Shown here: piece by piece, positions 40,701-51,720 of the stretch | Position numbering within the stretch: position 1 is the first letter of the stretch | Layout: each line of letters starts with the position of its first letter | Assembly (NCBI RefSeq): GCF_051014685.1 | Contig: NW_027478518.1 | Span: 930,001 to 994,000, forward strand | Direction: 5' to 3' | Source of the DNA: Ptiloglossa arizonensis | Lineage: Eukaryota; Arthropoda; Insecta; Hymenoptera; Colletidae | DNA: 64,000 nucleotides | Translations under genes and position numbers: made by a program | The notes under the pieces: model-generated | Told to the model about the DNA's origin: nothing | Seen by the model: the letters and a program-made list of their open reading frames with translations, nothing else | The model's database searches: none

Positions 40701-43700
40701 TGCGTATTTTTTTCCTAGGCCATTCTGGTTAAGCGTTTGGAGCAGCAGAATTGCGAAAAATTTGTTCTCTTCTCAACCATTTCTTAGCTTCAAACTCCCA
40801 TATCTCGCGAACGGATTGACCTAAACCAAAAATTCCTATTGCATCTGAAAGTAGAAGCTCGCCCGATTACAACGGTATGTGTATTTCTTCCCTAGGCCAT
40901 TCTGGTTAAGCGTTTGGATTAGCAGATTTGCGAAAAATTTGTTGTCTTCTCAACCATTTCTTAGCTTCAAACTCCCATATCTCGCGAACGGATTGACCTG
41001 ACCCAAAAATTCCTATTGCATCTGAAAGTAGAAACTCGCCCGATTACAACGGTATGTGTATTTTTTCCCTAGGCCATTCTGGTTAAGCGTTTCGAGCAGC
41101 AAAATTGCGAAAAATTTTTTGCCTTCTCAACCATTTCTTGGCTTCAAACTCCCATTTCTCGCGAACGGATTGACCTAACCCAAAAATTCCTGTTGTGTCT
41201 GAAAGTAGAAACTCGCCCGATTGTAACGGTATGTGAATTTTTTTCCTAGGGCATTCTGGTTAAGCGTTTGGAGCAGCAGAATTGCGAAAAATTAGTTCTC
41301 TTCTCAACCATTTCTTAGCTTCAAACTCCCATATCTCGCGAACGGATTGACCTGACCCAAAAATTCCTATTGCATCTGAAAGTAGAAACTCGCCCGATTA
41401 CAACGGTGTGTGTATTTTTTCCCTAGGCCATTCTGGTTAAGCGTTTCGTGCAGCAAAATTGCGAAAAATTTTTTGCCTTCTCAACCATTTCTTGGCTTCA
41501 AACTCCCATTTCTCGCGAACGGATTGACCTAACCCAAAAATTCCTGTTGTGTCTGAAAGTAGAAACTCGCCCGATTGTAACGGTATGTGTATTTTTTTTC
41601 CTAGGCCATTCTGGTTAAGCGTTTGGAGCAGCAGATTTGCGAAAAATTTGTTGCCTTCTCAACCATTTCTTGGCTTCAAACTCACATATCTCGCGAACGG
41701 ATTGACCTAACCACAAAATTCCTATTGCATCTGAAAGTAGAAACTCGCCCGATTTTAGCTGTATGTGTGTTTTTTCCCTAGGCCATTCTGGTTAAGCGTT
41801 TGGGGCAGCAGAATTGCGAAAAATTTGTTTTCTTCTCAACCATTTCTTAGCTTCAAACTCCCATATCTCGCGAACGGATTGACCTAACCCAAAAATTCCT
41901 ATTGCATCTGAAAGTAGAAGCTCGCCCGATTACAACGGTATGTGTATTTCTTCCCTAGGCCATTCTGGTTAAGCGTTTGGATTAGCAGATTTGCGAAAAA
42001 TTTGTTGTCTTCTCAACCATTTCTTAGCTTCAAACTCCCATATCTCGCGAACGGATTGACCTAACTCAAAAATTCCTATTGCATTTGAAAGTAGAAACTC
42101 GCCCGATTGCAACTGTTTGCGTACTTTTTCCCTAGGCCATTCTGGTTAAGCGTTTGAAGCAGCAGAATTGCGAAAAATTTTTTGCCTTCTCAACCATTTC
42201 TTGGCTTCAAACTCCCATTTCTCGCGAACGGATTGACCTAACCCAAAAATTCCTGTTGTGTCTGAAAGTAGAAACTCGCCCGATTATAACGGTATGTGTA
42301 TTTTTTCCCTAGGCCATTCTGGTTAAGCGTTTGGAGCAGCTGATTTGCGAAAAATTTGTTGCCTTCTCAACCATTTCTTGGCTTCAAACTCACATATCTC
42401 GCGAACGGATTGACCTGACCCAAAAATTCCTATTGCATCTGAAAGTAGAAACTCGCCCGATTACAACGGTATGTGTATTTTTTCCCTAGGCCATTCTGGT
42501 TAAGCGTTTCGAGCAGCAAAATTGCGAAAAATTTTTTGCCTTCTCAACCATTTCTTGGCTTCAAACTCCCATTTCTCGCGAACGGATTGACCTAACCCAA
42601 AAATTCCTGTTGTGTCTGAGAGTAGAAACTCGCCCGATTGTAACGGTATGTGAATTTTTTTCCTAGGGCATTCTGGTTAAGCGTTTGGAGCAGCAGAATT
42701 GCGAAAAATTAGTTCTCTTCTCAACCATTTCTTAGCTTCAAACTCCCATATCTCGCGAACGGATTGACCTGACCCAAAAATTCCTATTGCATCTGAAAGT
42801 AGAAACTCGCCCGATTACAACGGTGTGTGTATTTTTTCCCTAGGCCATTCTGGTTAAGCGTTTCGTGCAGCAAAATTGCGAAAAATTTTTTGCCTTCTCA
42901 ACCATTTCTTGGCTTCAAACTCCCATTTCTCGCGAACGGATTGACCTAACCCAAAAATTCCTGTTGTGTCTGAAAGTAGAAACTCGCCCGATTGTAACGG
43001 TATGTGTATTTTTTTTCCTAGGCCATTCTGGTTAAGCGTTTGGAGCAGCAGATTTGCGAAAAATTTGTTGCCTTCTCAACCATTTCTTGGCTTCAAACTC
43101 ACATATCTCGCGAACGGATTGACCTAACCACAAAATTCCTATTGCATCTGAAAGTAGAAACTCGCCCGATTTTAGCTGTATGTGTGTTTTTTCCCTAGGC
43201 CATTCTGGTTAAGCGTTTGGGGCAGCAGAATTGCGAAAAATTTGTTTTCTTCTCAACCATTTCTTAGCTTCAAACTCCCATATCTCGCGAACGGATTGAC
43301 CTAACCCAAAAATTCCTATTGCATCTGAAAGTAGAAGCTCGCCCGATTACAACGGTATGTGTATTTCTTCCCTAGGCCATTCTGGTTAAGCGTTTGGATT
43401 AGCAGATTTGCGAAAAATTTGTTGTCTTCTCAACCATTTCTTAGCTTCAAACTCCCATATCTCGCGAACGGATTGACCTAACTCAAAAATTCCTATTGCA
43501 TTTGAAAGTAGAAACTCGCCCGATTGCAACTGTTTGCGTACTTTTTCCCTAGGCCATTCTGGTTAAGCGTTTGAAGCAGCAGAATTGCGAAAAATTTTTT
43601 GCCTTCTCAACCATTTCTTGGCTTCAAACTCCCATTTCTCGCGAACGGATTGACCTAACCCAAAAATTCCTGTTGTGTCTGAAAGTAGAAACTCGCCCGA

Positions 43701-43810
43701 TTATAACGGTATGTGTATTTTTTCCCTAGGCCATTCTGGTTAAGCGTTTGGAGCAGCTGATTTGCGAAAAATTTGTTGCCTTCTCAACCATTTCTTGGCT
43801 TCAAACTCAC
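34781..43810 (+). repeat. 12-mer HOR array (2,125 bp) with 11-mer and 8-mer derivatives
   Basis: The private marker GGTATGTGAATTTTTTTCC puts its GAAT at 35,037, 36,985, 39,110, 41,235 and 42,652: spacings 1,948 (11 monomers), 2,125 (12), 2,125 (12) and 1,417 (8). A second marker, GCGTACTTTTTCCC, gives the same spacings (35,921; 37,869; 39,994; 42,119; 43,536). Copies differ at only scattered bases (CATAACCC at 39,049; AAAATGTGTTG near 35,446; TTTCGTGCAG versus TTTCGAGCAG). The GGATTAGCAG monomer recurs every five or six monomers, so the 12-mer contains two hexamer-like halves. Chimeric monomers at about 42,330-42,420 and 43,750-43,810 mark internal deletions. Confidence 0.88.
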
Positions 43811-43919
43811 ATATCTCGCGAACGGATTGACCTAACCAAAAAATTCCTATTGCATCTGAAAGTAGAAACTCGCCCGATTACATCTGTATGTGTGTTTTTT
43901 CCCTAGGCCATTCTGGTTA

Positions 43920-44540
43920 AGCGTTTGGAGCAGCAGAATTGCGAAAAATTTTTTGCCCTCTCAACCATTTCTTGGCTTCAAACTCACATATCTCGCGAAC
44001 GGATTGACCTAACCCAAAAATTCCTATTGCATTTGAAAGTAGAAACTCGCCCGATTACAACGGTATGTGTATTTTATCCCTAGGCCATTCTGGTTAAGCG
44101 TTTGGAGCAGCAGAAGTCCGAAAAATTTGTTGTCTTCTCAACCATTTCTTAGCTTCAAACTCCCATATCTCGCGAACGGATTGACCTAACCGAAAAATTC
44201 CTATTGCACCTGAAAGTAGAAACTCGCCCGATTACAACGGTATGTGTATTTTTCCCCTAGGCCATTCTGGTTAAGCTATTGGAGCAGCAGAATTGCGAAA
44301 AATTTGTTCTCTTCTCAACCATTTCTTAGCTTCAAACTCTCATATCTCGCGAACGGATTGACCTAACCCAAAAATTCCTATTGCATTTGAAAGTAGAAAC
44401 TCGCCCGATTACAGCTGTATGTGTGTTTTTTCCCAAGCTGATTCTGGTTAAGCGTTTGGAGCAGCAGAATTGCGAAATATTTTTTTGCCTTCTCAACCAT
44501 TTCTTGGCTTCAAACTCCCATATCTCGCGAACGGATTGAC
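43920..44540 (+). repeat. 0.6-kb segment present three times, copy 3
   Basis: Same run as at 29.8 and 33.1 kb: TTTTATCCCTAGG, GAAGTCCG, GCACCTGAAAG, AAGCTATTGG (44,273), CCCAAGCTGATTC (44,432) and GAAATATTTTTTTGCC (about 44,473). The 12-mer HOR sits between copies 2 and 3, so it may have expanded inside an older duplicated block. That order of events is inference. Confidence 0.8.
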
Positions 44541-45325
44541 CTAACCCAAAAATTCCTATTGCAATTTGAAAGTAGAAACTCGCCGGATTGCAACTGGTTG
44601 CGTATTTTTTCCCCAGGACATTCTGGTTAAGCGTTTGAAGCAGAAGAATTGCGAAAAATTTTTTGCCCTCTCAACCATTTCTTGGCTTCAAACTCCCATA
44701 TCTCGCGAACGGACTGACCTAACCAAAAAATTCCTATTGCATCTGAAAGTAGAAACTCGCCCGATTACAGCTGTATGTGTGTTTTTTCCCTAGGCCATTC
44801 TGGTTAAGCGTTTGGAGCAGCAGAATTGCGTAAAATTTTTTGCCTTCTCAACCATTTCTTGGCTTCAAACTCCCATATCTCGCGAACGGACTGACCTAAC
44901 CCAAAAATTCCTGCTGCGTCTGAAAGTAGAAACTCGCCCGATTACAAGGGCATGTGTATTTTATCCCTAGGCCATTCTGGTTAAGCGTTTGGAGCAGCAG
45001 AATTGCGAAAAATTTTTTGCCCTCTCAACCATTTCTTGGCTTCAAACTCCCATATCTCGCGAACGGACTGACCTAACCAAAAAATTCCTATTGCATCTGA
45101 AAGTAGAAACTCGCCCGATTACAGTTGTATGTGTGTTTTTTCCCTAGGCCATTCTGGTTAAGCGTTTGGGGCAGCAGAATTGCGAAAAAATTGTTCTCTT
45201 CTCCACCATTTCTTAGCTTCAAACTCCCATATCTCGCGAACGGATTGACCTAACCCAAAAATTCCTATTGCATTTGAAAGTAGAAACTCGCCCGATTACA
45301 ACGGTATGCGTATTTTTTTCCTAGG
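44541..45325 (+). repeat. Satellite segment with CGCCGGATTG monomer class
   Basis: The class with CGCCGGATTGCAACTGG and CCCCAGGACATTC appears here and recurs 1,062 bp later in the next block. An extra A (TTGCAATTTG) occurs at about 44,563. Others include the GCTGCGTCTG and ACAAGGGCATG types. No gene is seen. Confidence 0.7.
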
Positions 45326-48300
45326 CCATTCTGGTTAAGCGTTTGGAGCAGCAGAATTGCGAAAAATTTGTTCTCTTCTCAACCATTTCTGAGCTTCAAA
45401 CTCCCATATCTCGCGAACGGATTGACCTAACCGAAAAATTCCTATTGCATTTGAAAGTAGAAACTCGCCCGATTACAACGGTATGCGTATTTTTTTCCTA
45501 GGCCATTCTGGTTAAGCGTTTGGAGCAGCAGAAGACCGAAAAATTTGTTGTCCTCTGAACCATTTCTTAGCTTCAAACCCCCATATCTCGCGAACGGACT
45601 GACCTAACCCAAAAATTCCTATTGCATTTGAAAGTAGAAACTCGCCGGATTGCAACTGGTTGCGTATTTTTTCCCCAGGACATTCTGGTTAAGCGTTTGA
45701 AGCAGAAGAACTGCGAAAAATTTTTTGCCCTCTCAACCATTTCTTGGCTTCAAACTCCCATATCTCGCGAACGGACTGACCTAACCAAAAAATTCCTATT
45801 GCATCTGAAAGTAGAAACTCGCCCGATTACAGCTGTATGTGTGTTTTTTCCCTAGGCCATTCTGGTTAAGCGTTTGGAGCAGCAGAATTGCGTAAAATTT
45901 TTTGCCTTCTCAACCATTTCTTGGCTTCAAACTCCCATATCTCGCGAACGGATTGACCAAACCCAAAAATTCCTGTTGCGTCTGAAAGTAGAAACTCGCC
46001 CGATTACAGCTGTATGTGTGTTTTTTCCCTAGGCCATTCTGGTTAAGCGTTTGGAGCAGCAGAATTGCGTAAAATTTTTTGCCTTCTCAACCATTTCTTG
46101 GTTTCAAACTTCCATATCTCGCGAACGGATTGACCAAACCCAAAAATTCCTGTTGCGTCTGAAAGTAGAAACTCGCCCGATTACAACGGTATGTGTATTT
46201 CTTCCCTAGGCCATTCTGGTTAAGCGTTTGGAGCAGCAGATTTGCGAAAAGTTTGCTGTCTTCTCAACCATTTCTTAGCTTCAAACTCCCATATCTCGCG
46301 AACGGATTGACCTAACCAAAAAATTCCTATTGCATTTGAAAGCAGAAACTCGCCCGATTGCAACTGTTTGCGTATTTTCTCCCTGGGCCATTCTGGTTAA
46401 GCGTTTGAAGCAGCAGAATTGCGAAAAATTTTTTGCCCTCTCAAACATTTCTTGGCTTCAAACTCCCATATCTCGCGAACGGACTGACCTAACCAAAAAA
46501 TTCCTATTGCATCTGAAAGTAGAAACTCGCCCGATTGCAACTGGTTGCGTATTTTTTCCCTAGGCCATTCTGGTTAAGCGTTTGAAGCAGCAGAGTTGCG
46601 AAAAATTTTTTGCCCTCTCAACCATTTCTTGGCTTCAAACTCCCATATCTCGCGAACGGACTGACCTAACCAAAAAATTCCTATTGCATCTGAAAGTAGA
46701 AACTCGCCCGATTACAGCTGTATGTGTGTTTTTTTCCCTAGGCCATTCAGGTTAAGCTATTGGCGCTGCAGAATTGCGAAAAATTTGTTCTCTTCTCAAC
46801 CATTTCTTGGCTTCAAACTCTCATATCTCGCGAACGGATTGACCTAACCCAAAAATTCCTATTGCATCTGAAAGTAGAAACTCGCCCGATTACAGCGGTA
46901 TGTGCATTTTTTTCCCTAGGCCATTCTGGTTAAGCGTTTGGAGCAGCAGAATTGCGAAAAATTTGTTCTCTTCTCAACCATTTCTGAGCTTCAAACTCCC
47001 ATATCTCGCGAACGGATTGACCTAACCGAAAAATTCCTATTGCATTTGAAAGTAGAAACTCGCCCGATTACAACGGTATGCGTATTTTTTTCCTAGGCCA
47101 TTCTGGTTAAGCGTTTGGAGCAGCAGAAGACCGAAAAATTTGTTGTCCTCTGAACCATTTCTTAGCTTCAAACCCCCATATCTCGCGAACGGACTGACCT
47201 AACCCAAAAATTCCTATTGCATTTGAAAGTAGAAACTCGCCGGATTGCAACTGGTTGCGTATTTTTTCCCCAGGACATTCTGGTTAAGCGTTTGAAGCAG
47301 AAGAACTGCGAAAAATTTTTTGCCCTCTCAACCATTTCTTGGCTTCAAACTCCCATATCTCGCGAACGGACTGACCTAACCAAAAAATTCCTATTGCATC
47401 TGAAAGTAGAAACTCGCCCGATTACAGCTGTATGTGTGTTTTTTCCCTAGGCCATTCTGGTTAAGCGTTTGGAGCAGCAGAATTGCGTAAAATTTTTTGC
47501 CTTCTCAACCATTTCTTGGCTTCAAACTCCCATATCTCGCGAACGGATTGACCAAACCCAAAAATTCCTGTTGCGTCTGAAAGTAGAAACTCGCCCGATT
47601 ACAGCTGTATGTGTGTTTTTTCCCTAGGCCATTCTGGTTAAGCGTTTGGAGCAGCAGAATTGCGTAAAATTTTTTGCCTTCTCAACCATTTCTTGGTTTC
47701 AAACTTCCATATCTCGCGAACGGATTGACCAAACCCAAAAATTCCTGTTGCGTCTGAAAGTAGAAACTCGCCCGATTACAACGGTATGTGTATTTCTTCC
47801 CTAGGCCATTCTGGTTAAGCGTTTGGAGCAGCAGATTTGCGAAAAGTTTGCTGTCTTCTCAACCATTTCTTAGCTTCAAACTCCCATATCTCGCGAACGG
47901 ATTGACCTAACCAAAAAATTCCTATTGCATTTGAAAGCAGAAACTCGCCCGATTGCAACTGTTTGCGTATTTTCTCCCTGGGCCATTCTGGTTAAGCGTT
48001 TGAAGCAGCAGAATTGCGAAAAATTTTTTGCCCTCTCAAACATTTCTTGGCTTCAAACTCCCATATCTCGCGAACGGACTGACCTAACCAAAAAATTCCT
48101 ATTGCATCTGAAAGTAGAAACTCGCCCGATTGCAACTGGTTGCGTATTTTTTCCCTAGGCCATTCTGGTTAAGCGTTTGAAGCAGCAGAGTTGCGAAAAA
48201 TTTTTTGCCCTCTCAACCATTTCTTGGCTTCAAACTCCCATATCTCGCGAACGGACTGACCTAACCAAAAAATTCCTATTGCATCTGAAAGTAGAAACTC

Positions 48301-48515
48301 GCCCGATTACAGCTGTATGTGTGTTTTTTTCCCTAGGCCATTCAGGTTAAGCTATTGGCGCTGCAGAATTGCGAAAAATTTGTTCTCTTCTCAACCATTT
48401 CTTGGCTTCAAACTCTCATATCTCGCGAACGGATTGACCTAACCCAAAAATTCCTATTGCATCTGAAAGTAGAAACTCGCCCGATTACAGCGGTATGTGC
48501 ATTTTTTTCCCTAGG
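45326..48515 (+). repeat. 9-mer tandem duplication (1,595 bp), two copies
   Basis: Copy 1 is 45,326-46,920 and copy 2 is 46,921-48,515. Rare features match exactly 1,595 bp apart: TTTCTGAGCTTC, GTCCTCTGAACC, AGAAGAACTGCG, GGTTTCAAACTTCC, AAAAGTTTGCTGTC, CTCCCTGGGCC, CAGAGTTGCG and CATTCAGGTTAAGCTATTGG with GCGCTGCAG. I found no base difference by eye, so this is probably the youngest large duplication in the window. Confidence 0.9.
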
Positions 48516-51500
48516 CCATTCTGGTTAAGCGTTTGGAGCAGCAGAATTGCGAAAAATTTGTTCTCTTCTCAACCATTTCTTAGCTTCAAACTCTCATATC
48601 TCGCGAACGGATTGACCTAACCCAAAAATTCCTATTGCATTTGAAAGTAGAAACTCGCCCGATTACAGCTGTATGTGTTTTTTCCCTAGGCGATTCTGGT
48701 TAAGCGTTGGGAGCAGCAGAAATGCGAAAAATTTTTTTGCCTTCTCAACCATTTCTTGGCTTCAAACTCCCATATCTTGCGAACGGATTGACCTACCCCA
48801 AAAATTCCTGTTGCGTCTGAAAGTAGAATCTCGCCCGATTACAACAGTATGTGTATTTCTTCCCTAGGCCATTCTGGTTAAGCGTTTGGAGCAGCAGAAG
48901 TCCGAAAAATTTGTTCTCTTCTCAAACATTTCTTAGCTTCAAACTCCCATATCTCGCGAACGGATTGACCTAACCCAAAAATTCCTATTGCATTTGAAAG
49001 TAGAAACTCGCCCGATTACAAGGGTACGTGTATTTTTCCCCTAGGCCATTCTGGTTAAGCGATTGGAGCAGCAGAATTGCGAAAAATTTGTTGTCTTGTC
49101 AGCCATTTCTTAGCTTCAAAGTCCCATATCTCGCGAACGGATTGACCTACCCCAAAAATTCCTGTTGCGTCTGAAAGTAGAATCTCGCCCGATTACAACG
49201 GTATGTGCATTTCTTCCCTAGGCCATTCTGGTTAAGCGTTTGGAGCAGCAGAATTGCGAAAAATTTGTTGTCTTCTCAACCATTTCTTAGCTTCAAAGTC
49301 CCATATCTCGCGATCGGATTGACCTAACCCAAAAATTCCTGCTGCGTCTGAATGTAGAATCTCGCCCGATTACAACGGCACGTGTATTTTTCCCCTAGGC
49401 CATTCTGGTTAAGCGATTGGAGCAGCAGAAGTGCGAAAAATTTTTTGTCTTGTCAGCCATTTCTTAGCTTCAAAGTCCCATATCTCGCGAACGGATTGAC
49501 CTAACCCAAAAATTCCTATTGCATCTGAAAGTAGAAACTCGCCCGATTACAACGGTATGTGTATTTTATCCCTAGGCCATTCTGGTTAAGCGTTTGGAGC
49601 AGCAGAAGACCGAAAAATTTGTTGTCTTCTGAACCATTTCTTAGCTTCAAACCCCCATATCTCGCGAACGGACTGACCTAACCCAAAAATTCCTATTGCA
49701 TTTGAAAGTAGAAACTCGCCGGATTGCAACTGGTTGCGTATTTTTTCCCTAGGACATTCTGGATAAGCGTTTGAAGCAGCAGAATTGCGAAAAATTTTTT
49801 GCCCTCTCAACCATTTCTTGGCTTCAAACTCCCATATCTCGCGAACGGACTGACCTAACCAAAAAATTTCTATTGCATCTGAAAGTAGAAACTCGCCCGA
49901 TTACAGCTGTATGTGTGTTTTTTCCCTAGGCCATTCTGGTTAAGCGTTTGGAGCAGCAGAATTGCGTAAAATTTTTTGCCTTCTCAACCATTTCTTGGCT
50001 TCAAACTCCCATATCTCGCGAACGGATTGACCAAACCCAAAAATTCCTGTTGCGTCTGAAAGTAGAAACTCGCCCGATTACAACGGTATGTGTATTTCTT
50101 CCCTAGGCCATTCTGGTTAAGCGTTTGGAGCAGCAGATTTGCGAAAAGTTTGCTGTCTTCTCAACCATTTCTTAGCTTCAAACTCCCATATCTCGCGAAC
50201 GGATTGACCTAACCAAAAAATTCCTATTGCATTTGAAAGTAGAAACTCGCCCGATTGCAACTGTTTGCGTATTTTCTCCCTGGGCCATTCTGGTTAAGCG
50301 TTTGAAGCAGCAGAATTGCGAAAAATTTTTTGCCCTCTCAAACATTTCTTGGCTTCAAACTCCCATATCTCGCGAACGGACTGACCTAACCAAAAAATTC
50401 CTATTGCATCTGAAAGTAGAAACTCGCCCGATTGCAACTGGTTGCGTTTTTTTTCCCTAGGCCATTCTGGTTAAGCGTTTGAAGCAGCAGAGTTGCGAAA
50501 AATTTTTTGCCCTCTCAACCATTTCTTGGCTTCAAACTCCCATATCTCGCGAACGGACTGACCTAACCAAAAAATTCCTATTGCATCTGAAAGTAGAAAC
50601 TCGCCCGATTACAGCTGTATGTGTGTTTTTTTCCCTAGGCCATTCAGGTTAAGCGGTTGGAGCAGTAGAATTGCGTAAAATTTTTTGCCTTCTCAACCAT
50701 TTCTTGGCTTCAAACTCCCATATCTCGCGAACGGATTGACCAAACCCAAAAATTCCTGTTGCGTCTGAAAGTAGAAACTCGCCCGATTACAACGGTATGT
50801 ATATTTTTCCCCTAGGCCATTCTGGTTAAGCTATTGGCGCTGCAGAAGTGCGAAAAATTTGTTGTCTTGTCAGCCATTTCTTAGCTTCAAAGACCCATAT
50901 ATCGCGAACGGACTGACCTAACCCAAAAATTCCTATTGCATCTGAAAGTAGAAACTCGCCCGATTACAGCGGTATGTGCATTTTTTTCCCTAGGCCATTC
51001 TGGTTAAGCGTTTGGAGCAGCAGAATTGCGAAAAATTTGTTCTCTTCTCAACCATTTCTTAGCTTCAAACTCTCATATCTCGCGAACGGATTGACCTAAC
51101 CCAAAAATTCCTATTGCATTTGAAAGTAGAAACTCGCCCGATTACAGCTGTATGTGTTTTTTCCCTAGGCGATTCTGGTTAAGCGTTGGGAGCAGCAGAA
51201 ATGCGAAAAATTTTTTTGCCTTCTCAACCATTTCTTGGCTTCAAACTCCCATATCTTGCGAACGGATTGACCTACCCCAAAAATTCCTGTTGCGTCTGAA
51301 AGTAGAATCTCGCCCGATTACAACAGTATGTGTATTTCTTCCCTGGGCCATTCTGGTTAAGCGTTTGGAGCAGCAGAAGTCCGAAAAATTTGTTCTCTTC
51401 TCAAACATTTCTTAGCTTCAAACTCTCATATCTCGCGAACGGATTGACCTAACCCAAAAATTCCTATTGCATTTGAAAGTAGAAACTCGCCCGATTACAA

Positions 51501-51720
51501 GGTTACGTGTATTTTTCCCCTAGGACATTCTGGTTAAGCGATTGGAGCAGCAGAAGTGCGAAAAATTTGTTGTCTTGTCAGCCATTTCTTAGCTTCAAAG
51601 TCCCATATCTCGCGAACGGATTGACCTACCCCAAAAATTCCTGTTGCGTCTGAAAGTAGAATCTCGCCCGATTACAACGGTATGTGCATTTCTTCCCTAG
51701 GCCATTCTGGTTAAGCGTTT
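48516..51720 (+). repeat. 14-mer HOR (2,479 bp), one full and one partial copy
   Basis: 48,516-50,994 and 50,995 to about 51,720 share the GTTGGGAGCAGCAG monomer (48,706 and 51,185), CATATCTTGCG, CCTACCCC and TAGAATCTCG variants, 2,479 bp apart. Inside, about 49,600-50,640 is related to the preceding 9-mer block at an offset near 2,302 bp (13 monomers). The partial copy changes class near 51,725. Confidence 0.75.
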
